This document shows positions 46,937 to 57,689 of a stretch of DNA of 64,000 nt, piece by piece (positions within the stretch are counted from its first letter, which is position 1; the number at the start of each line of letters is the position of its first letter). A program made the position numbers and the translations under genes. A model generated the notes under the pieces. That model was not told the origin of the DNA, did not search any database, and saw nothing but the letters and a program-made list of their open reading frames with translations. The stretch lies in contig OX485804.1 of assembly GCA_950295325.1 (NCBI GenBank), positions 27,776,001-27,840,000 of the forward strand. Reading direction: 5' to 3'. The stretch comes from Polytrichum commune. Lineage: Eukaryota > Streptophyta > Polytrichopsida > Polytrichales > Polytrichaceae.

Positions 46937-47387
46937 GGGCCACCTCAAACACAAGCCAAGGACCGTGACCATGTAAATGTGAGGGCCCTTGATTCTCATC
47001 CAAAGGCCGTATCATTGACATGAACTTCCGGAATTCGCATCAAGTCTACTACCCCTTGAAGGTGAACGGCTTGGGCGAAGCAACATGTACATTAGTTCCT
47101 TGAAGGCAAGGGTTTAGGCATCCAACAAGGAATGAGTGTACTGATTTGGTTCGCCCAAATCGGAGATGAACCTAGCGCAACACACCATGAGCGCATTATC
47201 TATAGTCTGCCATACAAGGTTCCATGTAGACTTTCTCTATCCACGATAATTTCTTTGGGCAGTTAGGCCTTCACCTTCTAGTGCGAAGCGAACTTGGACG
47301 GTCTCGGCCTTTTCGACCAATGAGAGATGTTGGAATGCAATGGTCACGGCACGGGCCTTCAATGTCGTGTGTGTGTGAGGTGGGCCT
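46937..47387 (-). mobile_element. MITE family D, copy 4 (diverged)
   Basis: It starts GGGCCACCTCAAACACAAGC and ends with the complement of AGGCCCACCTCACACACACG, after GGTCACGGCACGGGCC. TAA precedes it. It abuts the upstream region of the AG-peptide gene, so its right end may contribute TGGGCC motifs there. Confidence 0.7.
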
Positions 47388-47860
47388 GGGGTGGGCGATG
47401 ATGGGCGTGGGCCTGCCAATGCCATTTCCCACTCGATTTCCCAGAAATTTACAAGGTACAGAGAGTAGATTTGGCACTTCACTGCTGGAGGACCGGCAGG
47501 AAGGGAGGGGATGACCGAAGGAACGGAGAAAGGGGAGGGGAAAAACTAGCGTTGCCGCTTGGCGAAGGAAGCTGGGCGACGCGACGTTGGAGGCGGGTCC
47601 GGACGTCCAGGCGTCCAGTATGGCGAGCGGAGCGGCCAGTGATGGCCAGCGCGGCACAGGGAGGCGGCATCCAGCGGCAAGGCTGGGCCGGGCTGGGCTG
47701 GGCTGGGTGGGGCGGGGCGGCAGGGTCCGCCTCGCAGGCAGCTTTCCGACACCTGCATGTGGGCCTGCTTCTCCTCTCTGCTCTCTAGCCTACTTGTTTC
47801 TCGCGCCCCCCGCCCTTCCTCTTCATTGCTCCCACTCCCCTCCTCTGCTCGCTCCTCGGC
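47388..47860 (+). promoter_or_regulatory. GC-rich promoter region of the AG-peptide gene
   Basis: GC content rises sharply from about 47460. TGGGCC or TGGGCT motifs (site II-like) occur at about 47408, 47681-47706 (several in a GGGCT array) and 47757. CT-rich pyrimidine patches follow up to exon 1. No convincing TATA box was found, so a TATA-less start is inferred. The start site cannot be fixed. Long frames on both strands here come from the base composition. Confidence 0.5.
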
Positions 47861-47991
47861 TGCCCCCACACTCTCTCCAGTCCCGCCGCTCATCCAGCGT
47901 CCCTGCGCTTCACCAACACCACTAACAATAACAACAGCAGCAACAACTCCTCCACTCTTCGTCCAGCCTCTGCGACCGCCGTCTTTCGCTT
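47860..47991 (+). other. Putative 5' UTR exon 1 of the AG-peptide gene
   Basis: A pyrimidine-rich leader with ACAACAGCAGCAACAAC ends at 47991, before a clear splice donor (CTT|GTAAGC). The 5' edge is a guess. RNA data would be needed to confirm that it joins exon 2. Confidence 0.5.
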
Positions 47992-49831
47992 GTAAGCAAC
48001 GCCCCTCTCCTCTCCTCTCCTCTCCTCTCCCCTCCCTCCTATTCTCTCCCCCGCCTTCCGTACTTTGGAATTTGTGCGACGTGTGGAACGGGAAGCGGCT
48101 CTTAATCCGCATGACTACTACTGCGTTGTGGTTAACCCTGTGGTCATTACTTGCGATGCGCGGTTTCTTACTTGCCTTTCTAAGGATCAATTTGATCTCT
48201 CTCTCTCTCTCCCTCTGTATCTCCCACGCCTTCCGTACTTAGGATTTGTGCGACTAATTATGGAACTTGCAAGCGGCTCTCAATCTGCATGAGTAGTACT
48301 GGTGCGTTGTGTTGGACGCTGCATTGATTGTCTTGCGACGAGCGCTTTCTCTTTTTTTTAAAGTGTCGATCTGCTGTTGTGTGGACGGCTGAGAATAGCA
48401 GGCCGCTCGCTGGCTGGCTGAGTGTGCCGTTTTTTTTCTGTAGTTCTTGTTGTGGATTAAGTGGAATCGGCGTGCATGTGAGTGTGTATAAGAAGAGATG
48501 GAGTGTGGAGTAGATCCGAATCTCTCTTCGGGTTGTGTATGTGACTGTTGGCTGCTACTTGTGTCTAGTTTGCTGAGTGACGCATACAAGCACCACCGTC
48601 ATGTACATGCTGTGTAATATGCTGCAAGGTGTCTAGCTTTGGCTGATTTACTTTCTACACGTTTTTATTTGATGATCTTGTTCTTGTTCTTGAATATTCA
48701 TGTTCTACAGAGTGCGTTTCGATGCATTGCTCTGCGGTAGGTCTGCTCGGGAACGTCTATGTACGATACGGTATCATGTGTCTTTCTCATTTTTTAAAAA
48801 TCTTGGTTAAGGCGATCTCGGGAAAGTCGATGAATGCATACTTTTATTACCATGACAACTATGGCTTGTACCAGGCCATTGTATTACAGTAGACACGAGG
48901 TCAAGTGCAGAGTAGTGTGATAGTCTTACGGATAGAAGAACACAAAGAGAACCTAGAAACTCTTCCGTTTGTCGTGTGTTGGCGTTAGTAATAGTGCGGG
49001 TGTGCATACGATCTTGGTTTACACCTTTTTGTAGTTTTTCCTTTGGTGTACGGGTGATGCAATGGCCTTAATGTTTAGCTCTTTCCTATCAGGGCCGTAA
49101 GAACGACGAACTTTTTCTAAGAGTTGATGTGAGTAGGTGAAGTATCGAACATGTTTGGCGGAATACCATTGGGGTCATGGAAGTGCATGAAGCGCCCCCT
49201 CCCCCACTCTTTTCCCCTCTCCTTAAATCGCAAAATAAAGAATATTGAAGGGAGAGAAACGGATCGCCTCTTTGAATTTTTGGCCGTGCTCTGACATCTT
49301 TGTAAGAATTGCTTGAATGCCTCGTTATTCAGTTAATAGATCTTTCTTGGTTTATAAAGTACTGCACATCATTCTCATATTTAGTCATCTAGACGCTTAC
49401 ATATGTGTTCCGTCTCTGGGTGGTTCTTTATTCTAGCCATTTTCAGTTGCCTGTGTACCGTTTGTAATGGCAATTATATTTTGGGGCTTTGAAATGGCGT
49501 GGTCTTAGGTGCAAAACTAAGAAACAATTTGTGATGCACTTCCTGATTTGGCTGAAAATATGGAAGCTTGGTTTTAATGTAAAGATTATTGGCAGCCCTT
49601 TATATCAGTACCTGTACACTGCGGTGCTCTTTGTTGTAAAAACTTAAACCAATGTCCTTGGAAAGTCACACGATTCTTGAACTAGACTACAGCTAGAGTT
49701 TAGCGAAGCCTATATGACTTAGTTCAATTTAATAGCTCTCGATACACTGTTCATGTATTTACAAGATGTAAGGTATGGAGAGCTTCGCATCTGCTAACGG
49801 TTTCCGGTGTGGTGCACTGGCTTTTATGCAG
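47992..49831 (+). other. Leader intron of the AG-peptide gene, ~1.84 kb
   Basis: The donor is GTAAGC at 47992 and the acceptor TTTTATGCAG ends at 49831. A CT-rich start and long T-rich stretches fit an intron. An internal tandem duplication sits at 48052-48352. Long 5' UTR introns of this kind often raise expression in plants (inference). Confidence 0.5.
48052..48352 (+). repeat. ~175-bp tandem duplication inside the leader intron
   Basis: CGCCTTCCGTACTT, ATTTGTGCGAC, GCGGCTCT, ATCYGCATGA, TGCGTTGTG and CTTGCGA occur in order at 48052-48168 and again at 48227-48352. The copies have diverged by substitutions and small indels. Confidence 0.75.
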
Positions 49832-49903
49832 GTTTATTGAATTGTGACGTTCCAAACCTTTTGTAAGCAACCTTTGAGGTTGCTTCAATTACCAGCTACT
49901 AAA

Positions 49904-50104
49904 ATGGCAGCGTTGAAGTCAAGCACCGCTCTAGTAGCAGCCGCCATGGTGATAGTGTTCGCCGCGGGTGTGGCGGAAGCCATTGCACCGGCTCCTGCCC
50001 CGACAAGCCCCGCTTCAACTTTGACAGTGCCCTCATATGCGGGGTTGGCTGTTGTGAGCCTCCTATCTTTGTTGGGAAGCATGGTGTTCGCTCGCAATGC
50101 TTAA
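49904..50104 (+). CDS. Arabinogalactan peptide (AG-peptide), GPI-anchored
   Basis: This encodes a 66-residue secreted proteoglycan core of the plant cell surface and wall. Residues 1-26 form a signal peptide (hydrophobic VAAAMVIVFAAGVAEA, cleaved after AEA). Residues 27-38 are the glycosylated core IAPAPAPTSPAS, whose Ala-Pro and Ser-Pro pairs are the usual sites of proline hydroxylation and arabinogalactan addition. Residues 45-62 are a hydrophobic tail (LAVVSLLSLLGSMVF) that fits a GPI-anchor signal; the omega site is probably one of the small residues between 36 and 44. The length and order match plant AG-peptides. The ATG at 49904 has a good context (AAAATGGC), and no ATG precedes it in exon 2. 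The open frame extends upstream only from a GTG, which is not used. The coding part lies in a single exon. The MITE D copy 4 and the GC-rich promoter lie upstream. It is the only confident protein gene in the window. Confidence 0.9.
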   Translation: MAALKSSTALVAAAMVIVFAAGVAEAIAPAPAPTSPASTLTVPSYAGLAVVSLLSLLGSMVFARNA

Positions 50105-50540
50105 AGATGAGGAGGTTCCATCAACATTGTTTATGGCGACCAGAAGAGCAACTGGTTGCGTTTTGAAATTGAAGCTATATTGTCGCACTTCACCAAACTA
50201 TGATGATACGAATGGCACAGAAATGCCAAAATTGCCTTTCTGCTGTGGGCGTACACTGGAGGGCAGATGGCGGAAGCGGCTCTTTTATAAGACAGTATCA
50301 TAAGTTATCATACAGACAAAATTCATTGGGCTTTCTGCAGCCTGTTCGGTTTGATCACTCTTTTAATTACATTTTTTGATGTTCTTACTCGTTTAGATAC
50401 TTAGACATCAGTTGGAATAACGCGGGAGGGATTGACTCTTTGTCAGTTTTTTGACAAGAGAATGGCTTGCTCAGATGTAAGAGTGTACTATCCTTTTGTA
50501 ATAGATGCTGTTCAATGATTGAATAAGAAATCGTTACTTT
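50105..50540 (+). other. 3' UTR and likely poly(A) signal of the AG-peptide gene
   Basis: Unique sequence follows the TAA stop. AATAAG at 50522-50527 is a plausible plant poly(A) signal. The true end could be earlier, since T-rich elements start at about 50365. Confidence 0.45.
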
Positions 50541-51260
50541 TCTAGCTGGTGATGCCACGGGGTGATGCTCTACCTCCGTCATTGGGACCTCTATTTCCCG
50601 ACCCCTTGGGAGGTCAGAGCGTTAAATGTGATGTGGAAGAGCATTAATTGCACATCTCTCACCCTCTCCCTCTGAGGTGCTTACAGATGAATAACTTGCT
50701 GGTGAATTTCACTTGAATCGTTCCATGTGATACGAAGATCATTGTCAAATTGCATTCAGAACTGGCAGGGTGGTCCTCAGGAAATTCACAAATTTTCTCG
50801 ACCTTTCGCAACCTTCCTGTAATACAGCTGCGAGAAAAGGATTCTCATGTATTATTTTATGGTGTGCTCCATTTGGTACTTGACTGGATTCTGGAAAGAC
50901 AGAGAATTGAGTCCCCATGTTTCTCTCAGCTCCCATGAAATGCATGACAGCTCGGAACGTGGCATCCTGGCAACACCTGGCAGCTCCTTCATTGACGAGC
51001 TTTTTCAAAAGGACCTTTGCATTCGAAAGCAGGAGACCTTTCACTTTGTGGGCCATGCCGAGATTTATCGTTTTGCTGTGTTTTCTTTGACTGAAAATGG
51101 AACCGGGAGTCTCAACTTCCCTACGTGTATGGCCAGCTCGAACCTTCCTATTGTTTATTATTACCTTTTGGTCTCTCTAGTATCTTGGATTTGACTATTG
51201 TTAACAAATTACAGCATTATTAAAGCAACTACATGCATGTGATGTCACTAGAATCTAGAA
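50541..51260. other. Low-copy DNA with overlapping unrecognised frames
   Basis: A 103-codon minus-strand frame (50745-51056) and a 115-codon plus-strand frame (50847-51194) overlap. Neither shows a domain, signal peptide or repeat. Composition is closer to the gene than to the repeat-rich DNA. It could be a small gene on either strand, or intergenic sequence. Confidence 0.3.
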
Positions 51261-51401
51261 TCTACAGTGACATGCCACCCCTGTTGGGTATCCCTTTCCG
51301 CATAAAAAATGCAACCATAATGTGTGTTATCATGGATTCTGCCTGTCGCCATTGAAATTTGTTACTCTGTTACCATTGAAATTTATTACCTCCTTTGTGC
51401 G

Positions 51402-51568
51402 CCCAATTAAATCAGAAAATATGCATACCAAATTAATTAACCCTAATTAATTATAAAATGTACTTACTGGAATTAGTCATGATTTAAATGGAATTAACTC
51501 CAGTAAATATAATTTATGATTAATTAGGCATAATTAATTTGGTAAGCATATTTTCTGATTTAATTGGG
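51402..51568. repeat. Near-perfect 167-bp hairpin
   Basis: CCCAATTAAATCAGAAAATA at the left end matches the complement of the right end. Pairing continues inward for about 83 bp with few mismatches (ACCAAATTAATTA, CCTAATTAAT, TTACTGGARTTA). The loop is only a few bases. It is AT-rich and non-coding. It could be a foldback MITE or a hairpin-RNA precursor. No clear target duplication was seen. Confidence 0.85.
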
Positions 51569-52180
51569 TTTAATTAGGATTAATCAAAATATATTAGACT
51601 TAGTTGCATTCAATCTTACTTAACTAGTGTAAATGCATATGGAAACTTTGTGATAGTAGAAGGTATTAACTATATTATATTTAAATATTTATTTATTTAA
51701 ATAATAAATAATAAATAATAAATAATAAATAATAAATATTTATAGTTTAATTTTAGAATGACAAGGTCCCTTTCAATTGTAAGTGACAAAAATTATAACC
51801 TCGGTATTAATGAGGATTTTGTAATGTTTTTGACTTCCAAGTTAATTGCATGCTTTATTGACGGTTTCACTTTGAAAATGAAATCTAGTCAATTGCTTAT
51901 TTACTCAATGGAAGTGAACATATATATTGGATTGGAGACCTTGAAAATGAAGTGCACTCAATATGGGATTTGTGGACAAGTAGCCTTCAAAAATGCAAGT
52001 ACACTAGTTTTTTCGAAATCGGGCGGGCGGGCAACAATTTTTGGTCGGGTGCAGAAAAAATGTCGGGGGGCTTTCCCATAAAGAAGGATGACGTTTTCAG
52101 TGTCATCCGCGAGGCCTTCATCCCCCGAAGGTACGAGTGTAGGTGCTGGTTCACCCTAGCCCCAAAGTAGGGTCCGGTCC
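51569..52180. other. AT-rich DNA, an ATAA-type run and an unrecognised frame
   Basis: An ATAATAA-type run lies at about 51700-51737. A 107-codon plus-strand frame at 51758-52081 has no recognisable domain. A GGTCCGGTCCGG repeat ends it. Confidence 0.35.
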
Positions 52181-52929
52181 GGTCCGGCCCCATGAGTTTG
52201 CATTTGGAATGCTTTTCTTGGTCTTTGAAATTGTCCGATTCACATCTTTGGTAATCTTTGTAGAAGGGGCAAAACTAGTGAAAGAGTGGAGGACTCTTGG
52301 AAAGTTTGCATCTATATAGTTGTTTGTGTGCTTGCCTGTGATTCTTTTCGGTGGTTTGGGGGCCTGCGTCCGGTCGCTGGGTTATTTGGTTAGTGGTTAT
52401 TGGTTTTACTCTTTATGTGGTGTTGTGGCATGCGGCAAGAGGTAATTGTTGGATTATGAGTGTACCTCCCATTCATCCAACATAAAGGCCATGAAAGAAT
52501 ATGCAATCGCGAGGTTACTTTGGAAAGTAAATTTAGCTCCGGGATTATATCAAAACACCTTGAATTTGTCGAGTCAGTTATTTGAGATGAATCGATTACA
52601 AACCTATAGAGGGTCAAGTTTTTATGCTTGCATGAATGAAAGGGGTTTGAGAGATTTATGCCACCCTTCCAAAAGGGCATGCCTTCTTTAACCCTTCAAT
52701 TCACTAGGTGTTGGTTGGTTGGTTGTCCGCCTTTTGTAATAATTGTAATAATAGTAGAAAGATGTAAGTAAAAAACAAATTCTCAATATAGGAGTTCAAA
52801 CATGTTCATACAAATATGAGGAAATGTTTATAATCGAGAATGGTTAGGTAGGCATTCCAATTCCACAATCATAGTAAGCGATACCAACCATGCATTGCCT
52901 AGATGGTAAAAGATGTGCAAGAAACAATG
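52181..52929. other. Unassigned DNA
   Basis: Frames of 81-96 codons overlap on both strands at 52390-52691. No motif was recognised. Confidence 0.4.
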
Positions 52930-52934
52930 AGCCT

Positions 52935-52998
52935 TGGGTTTGGTGGTTGAGGTTTTGGTTGCCATCAAAGTGATCCAAGTTTGATTCCCCATGTCATC
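52935..52998 (+). repeat. Possible tRNA-related SINE fragment
   Basis: TTTGGTGGTTGAGG and, 37 bp on, AGTTTGATTCCCC resemble A and B boxes with mismatches. No cloverleaf forms, so this is not a tRNA gene. Confidence 0.25.
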
Positions 52999-53436
52999 CT
53001 AGTACTAGCATATGTAGTCTATTACATAACTTCTACGACTTTTAGGTAAACTAGAAGGGAAGCAATATTTGATTAGCGAAAGCTACGCACTGAACGCACA
53101 CCGATAATTCATGCTAATCCTTGGACGTTGGACTTCTTCTTAAAGATGCGTAGTTTCGGTTGCCGGTCTTGTTGTACACGATTTTATTGAAGCACACCCA
53201 TGATGTTTCCATCACTCGAGCCTCGCACGCTATCAAACCATGACAACATTGCACGAGGTAAACGACCCAATTTGTGCGCACTTCACTTCTACACCTCCGC
53301 ATGCAGACACACACGACCATATATACCATCGTAAAACATTGGCTTGCAAGGGAGTTCTCTCATTCGGTTAACTTGTCACAATGACCGACCACCATACTCC
53401 AAACTTCCACAATCGAAGTTGTTGAGATGCAGAAGT

Positions 53437-53440
<4 letters not shown>

Positions 53441-53510
<70 letters not shown>
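53441..53510 (+). repeat. AG microsatellite, 35 units
   Basis: A pure AG run of 70 bases, the longest microsatellite in the window. Confidence 0.97.
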
Positions 53511-53513
<3 letters not shown>

Positions 53514-53519
53514 TAAAGA

Positions 53520-54160
53520 TTCTCGCCCTCCCCTTCTGATCACTAATCCACATCGATCCTCTCAACTGCGGTAACCATCGAACCCTAGAACAACGTCTAC
53601 CTTTTGAGCACACAGTCCAATCTCATCGTAACAAGTGTCTTTTCTTTTGGGTTTCCGTTCTCAAATTCATGTACATATACAATTCAAATCTAGGTGTCCC
53701 ACTAAGACGAGTGACCACGTCATGAGGCCTCACCTCACCTCACCTCCCCTCCTACAATATCATAGTATGATGATTGAATGAGTCTCGTGACGGGGCGTTG
53801 GGAGGTGGGAGCGGAATTAACCAGGTCGAACGAAGGCACTTGAGAAGGAAGGAAAGAGGCCATTGAATGAATCCCTGCAAACACCCTTTTGTTTCAAGGC
53901 CGCTGCAGGAGAGTACAGTGGCAACCCAATGTAAACATGGGAGCTCTCTGTACTACTGCTGCTGCTACCTTACCGTATCTGTTTGCCGCTGGGGCCGTCA
54001 GGCTTGTCTAGTGGGACGAGCATTCCTTCTCTGACATTTGTTGCAACTTCATAAGCCGCTCATGAGTGCCTAGCTATGCGATTGGGCAATTGGGTAGAGT
54101 GTGTACCTCCTCCTCCTCCTCCTCCTTCTTCATCATCGCCAAAATTTTGGTAACACTAAT
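53520..54160. other. Unassigned DNA before the 177-bp array
   Basis: A 24-codon frame from ATG 53937 (GALCTTAAATLPYLFAAGA) is hydrophobic but too short to call. A CTC run lies at about 54107-54124. Confidence 0.35.
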
Positions 54161-54694
54161 GAATTCCATGCAATATATGAATGACCATGGTAGGGTATTG
54201 AAGTTTCGCGACACCCACCATGGGGTCAGTTTGCTTTCCGTTGAACACACGGGAAGAGACTAAAACTTGCCTTTGATAGGTTGGTTGCTGGATCATCCCA
54301 ATTTAAGCTCACTACAATAGACTGTTTTTACGTCTGTGAATTCCATGCAATATATGAATGACCATGGTAGGGTATTGAAGTTTCGCGACACCCACCATGG
54401 GGTCGGTTTGCTTTCCGTTGAACACACGGGAAGAGACTAAAACTTGCCTTCGATAGGTTGGTTGCTGGATCATCCCAATTTCAGCTCACTACAATAGACT
54501 GCTTTTACGTCTGTGAATTCCATGCAATATATGAATGACCATGGTAGGGTATTGAAGTTTCGCGACACCCACTATGGGATCGGTTTGCTTTCCGTTGAAC
54601 ACATGGTAAGAGAACTAAAACTTGCCTTCTATAGGTTGGTCGCTGGATCATCCCAATTGAAGCTGACCACAATAGACTGCTTTTTATGTCTGTG
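54161..54694 (+). repeat. 177-bp tandem repeat, three copies
   Basis: Units start at GAATTCCATGCAATATATGA, at 54161, 54338 and 54515, with an exact 177-bp period. They are nearly identical, with a handful of changes and one inserted base in unit 3. Each holds CCATGGTAGGGT and ACACCCACCATGG. The third unit ends directly at a family A MITE. Confidence 0.95.
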
Positions 54695-55237
54695 AGCGAC
54701 GCCGTTTGTGGCATGAAGTGTCACATGCGTAATAATGTCACTTATCTAGGTTTGAGGCGTTGCGAGGTTATGCTATTGATCAACAACTTTAGCATTAGTG
54801 TCGCCTTATGACACGTGGTGTTCAAAGTGTGATGACTAACATCTTGGTATGAATACGTTCAGTTTTGTAATGAGGTGTATGCATATGTTACACAATGGTC
54901 TACAAGTTGTTTGAAAGTGTACACAAATTACACTTGGCATTAGTATGCTCAAGATTATCTTCATCTTGCATAGTAAATTGAAACACATGACACTGGCCAT
55001 TAATGTCTCAATAATATCCTCCCCCTGGACACTAAAACGCAAATTATCATCTCAGGTATCCCAATGTACTACTCTAAATGACATGATGTAGAAAATTTTC
55101 CACTTTACAGAGTTACTTATGTTGATGTATAGTATGATATTGATAATTAACGGAAGTGACACTTTGAAACCTCTAGGGATCTAGTTTAGGCCCTTCACAA
55201 ATTGTCTACGTGACACTAAATACCATAAATGATGTGG
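54695..55237 (-). mobile_element. MITE family A, copy 6
   Basis: The left end (GACGCCGTTTGTGGCATGAA) and right end (GTGACACTAAATACCATAAA, then TGATGTGG) are the family termini in inverse orientation. It is ~543 bp and non-coding. It starts at the edge of the 177-bp array. Confidence 0.85.
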
Positions 55238-55255
55238 TGATACCATGACTCTATA

Positions 55256-55271
55256 ATAATAATAATAATAA
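55256..55271 (+). repeat. TAA microsatellite
   Basis: Five TAA units. Confidence 0.9.
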
Positions 55272-55584
55272 TTGCACCTCGATAGGTGTTGTGAACATTC
55301 ACCCCCATTTGGGAGGGGGGGAGGGTGGGGGGTTTGAAAATGTGCAAAAACATTGGACTCCAAATTAAAGCCATATTGAGGCTAAAGATCAGAATTTATT
55401 CTAGTGGGACCCAATCTAAATAAACTAATAACAAACTTGGGAGGAGCTTAATTACCTCAACACCATGCATGGGGCATGCATGAAATTTATAGTACCATGG
55501 GGGAGGGTTGTGGTGAAATTGGTGAGAAACAACGTATAGCCGGTGTTTTAATTTTATTTACTTGAAGAGGATTCAAGACACTTA

Positions 55585-56095
55585 GGGGCGGTTTACACTA
55601 TGGACCAAGAGCCATGACCAAGAAAATCAAATTATTTTCATGGTCACAGCTCTTGGCCAAGAGCCGTGACCATGAAAAATCAAAAATGGAATTTTGAGTG
55701 GCTTGGTCACTATTGTAGTGTAAAGTGGATTTGGACCGGGACAACTTTGGGCTGATTTTTTTAATTTCTATCCCAACGATCTACAGTAACGTCAAAAAAA
55801 ATCGGGAAAAAAAAATATTAAAAAAAAATCGGCCAATGGCTGATTTTCAGCCTTACGGCTCCCTTGATTTCCGTTGAGTCGAGCATTTTGCCTCGCCTCA
55901 ACGGAAAACCCGTTGGACCATGGCACATTATCCAAATGGCAGATTTTAGTAGTTTTTGGGGACCTCAAAGTTAGTGGTCATTCTCCTTTTTTCAAGGTAG
56001 TGTAAAGCCAAATGGGACCAAGAGCACTTTACTCTCCAATCACAGATTTTAGAATTTCATGGTCATGGCTCTTGGTCCATAGTGTAAACCGCCCC
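55585..56095. mobile_element. PIF/Harbinger (Tourist-like) MITE E, with TTA target duplication
   Basis: The ends are GGGGCGGTTTACACTATGG and its exact complement, followed inward by ACCAAGAGCCATGACCA on both sides (about 36 bp, nearly perfect). TTA flanks both ends (55582-55584 and 56096-56098). It is 511 bp and non-coding. A 44-bp palindrome (55635-55678) with CTCTTGGCCAAGAG sits near the left end. Confidence 0.95.
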
Positions 56096-56617
56096 TTAGA
56101 TTGGGGTCACACACCTTGACATAGTCTAGAGTGTAATTAGAAATTCATGGAGGACTTCTTCAAGTTCTAAGGGCCAATTTACATCATGGACCATGAAGTC
56201 TACCCAAGGCGTTGTAAGAGCGTTGATTGGTTGTTGAACTCCTCCCGGGACCACTTCGGTTTATAGCAAGGAAAAAATGTCAGAGTGACCATGAAGGCCG
56301 AGTTCCCCAAAGGACATATTTTGAAGCCTACATAATCCATTGACATGGTCCAATGAGTTTTGCGATGAGAGATGCAAGAGAGGTGGTATCCTAGGGAAAA
56401 ACAAAAGCCCATAATAGGGAAATGCCCTTATAATATTTTTTTAATGAATATTTTTTGGGGCTATAGATGAAATGGTGGCTCCCCTTTACTATAGAATAAC
56501 GTTATATTTTAAAATAATAGTATATAAGGCCATTGTTTTCAACAATTTCTCATTTCTCTTGCATCCTTGTTGTGACATGATTTGGGTAATAACGCGTTTT
56601 TTTTTTCCTTCCAATTA

Positions 56618-57130
56618 TGGAGAGATATAGTGTTGATGAAGAGTCACGTAGTGATTCGCAAAGACATTGGTCACAAAATTCACAATGGGTGCAGAAATGA
56701 TAGCTCCAAATTTTGAAAGCAACCGATTGTTCATTTCGCAAATGTCGCGTGGTCCTAATCTACTCCTTTTCTTTCTAGTGCTTTTTGCCCTCTAATTATA
56801 TCCATGTTCAATTTTCTACAAGGAGGACAGTTGGAGAACCCTACCGGCATCTTCCAAAAAATGGAAGAAGTGGCAGCAACAACAACAATAACAAAGAAGA
56901 AGTGCTTGAAAAGAAGAAAAAATAACGAACCAAAGAGGAAGCAAAAAAATATCAAAAAACCCAAGAAAAATGTCATTGAGGTTGGTGAATCAGAAGAAAA
57001 AGATCAGATGGCAAGAACAAAGTAGAGAGATTTTGAGGTGCATCATTTGATTGCTATCCAAGAAGAGATTGACGAGGAATTTTCCAAAAAAACAAAAAAA
57101 CAAGATAAATTTTGTTTGATGTCAATGAAT
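56618..57130 (+). pseudogene. Possible PIF/Harbinger accessory (Myb/SANT-type) ORF relic
   Basis: Broken plus-strand frames give MERYSVDEESRSDSQRHW. A lysine-rich stretch at 56804-57025 follows (KKKCLKRRKN, KRKQKNIKK). After one stop comes HHLIAIQEEIDEEFSKKTKK. A charged helical tail of this kind fits the ORF1 protein of plant PIF/Harbinger elements or related SANT-type proteins. No SANT domain is visible. Its convergent position beside the PIF transposase relic at 57690-57942 is the main support. Confidence 0.3.
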
Positions 57131-57689
57131 TTTTAAAAATTGTCCGTAATTTTTTTTCAAAAAATAAGTGTGCATGTAGGTTGTAGAAAACTTTGGCCTT
57201 AGCTCCCCTCTCCCTAAAACAACATTGGCCGTTGGCGCGGGGAATTCAGAATTCATTTACTATCTACATCATCTTTCGCACGTGAAGGGTTTCAAACCTG
57301 TGTCGATTAGGCTAAAAACTCTTCCATCCCCTCCGTCTGACCATTAACCCGTCTCCTTATATTTTGTCAGTTTCTATTAGCATTGCTCTTATATATTTCA
57401 ATTTTTGTTTAGTTATTTTTCTTTACATCATAGGTCTATTTTTACGTTGTGTTTTTGTCTATTGCAAGTGTTAATACTTGATCAAATTGCAGATTCGATT
57501 AACACTACAAAGTTTTTATCATTATTGGTTATCTTATCAAAAATAAAAATCCAAAACTGATAAAATGGCTAATAAAGTTTAAAGATCTAATATAAAACAA
57601 CATTATAAGTGGTTTTAAGAAATTGATGAATGACACGGGAGAAGGAAAAATATGCAAATTAAATTCCAACAAGTGCTATAGAATCATTA

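Noticed and set aside
47546-48190. 214-codon minus-strand frame and overlapping 161-codon plus-strand frame (47757-48242)
   Set aside because: They lie in the GC- and CT-rich promoter and leader of the AG-peptide gene, overlap on both strands, and have low-complexity composition with no domain.
49844-49903. 20-residue N-terminal extension of the AG-peptide frame
   Set aside because: It begins with GTG, not ATG. It would bury the signal peptide. ATG 49904 has good context.
50097-50303. 68-codon frame overlapping the AG-peptide stop
   Set aside because: It starts inside the last codons of the AG-peptide gene in another frame and shows no domain. It is probably 3' UTR.
53344-53613. Frames made of alternating Arg-Glu or Ser-Leu
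   Set aside because: They are translations of the AG microsatellite.
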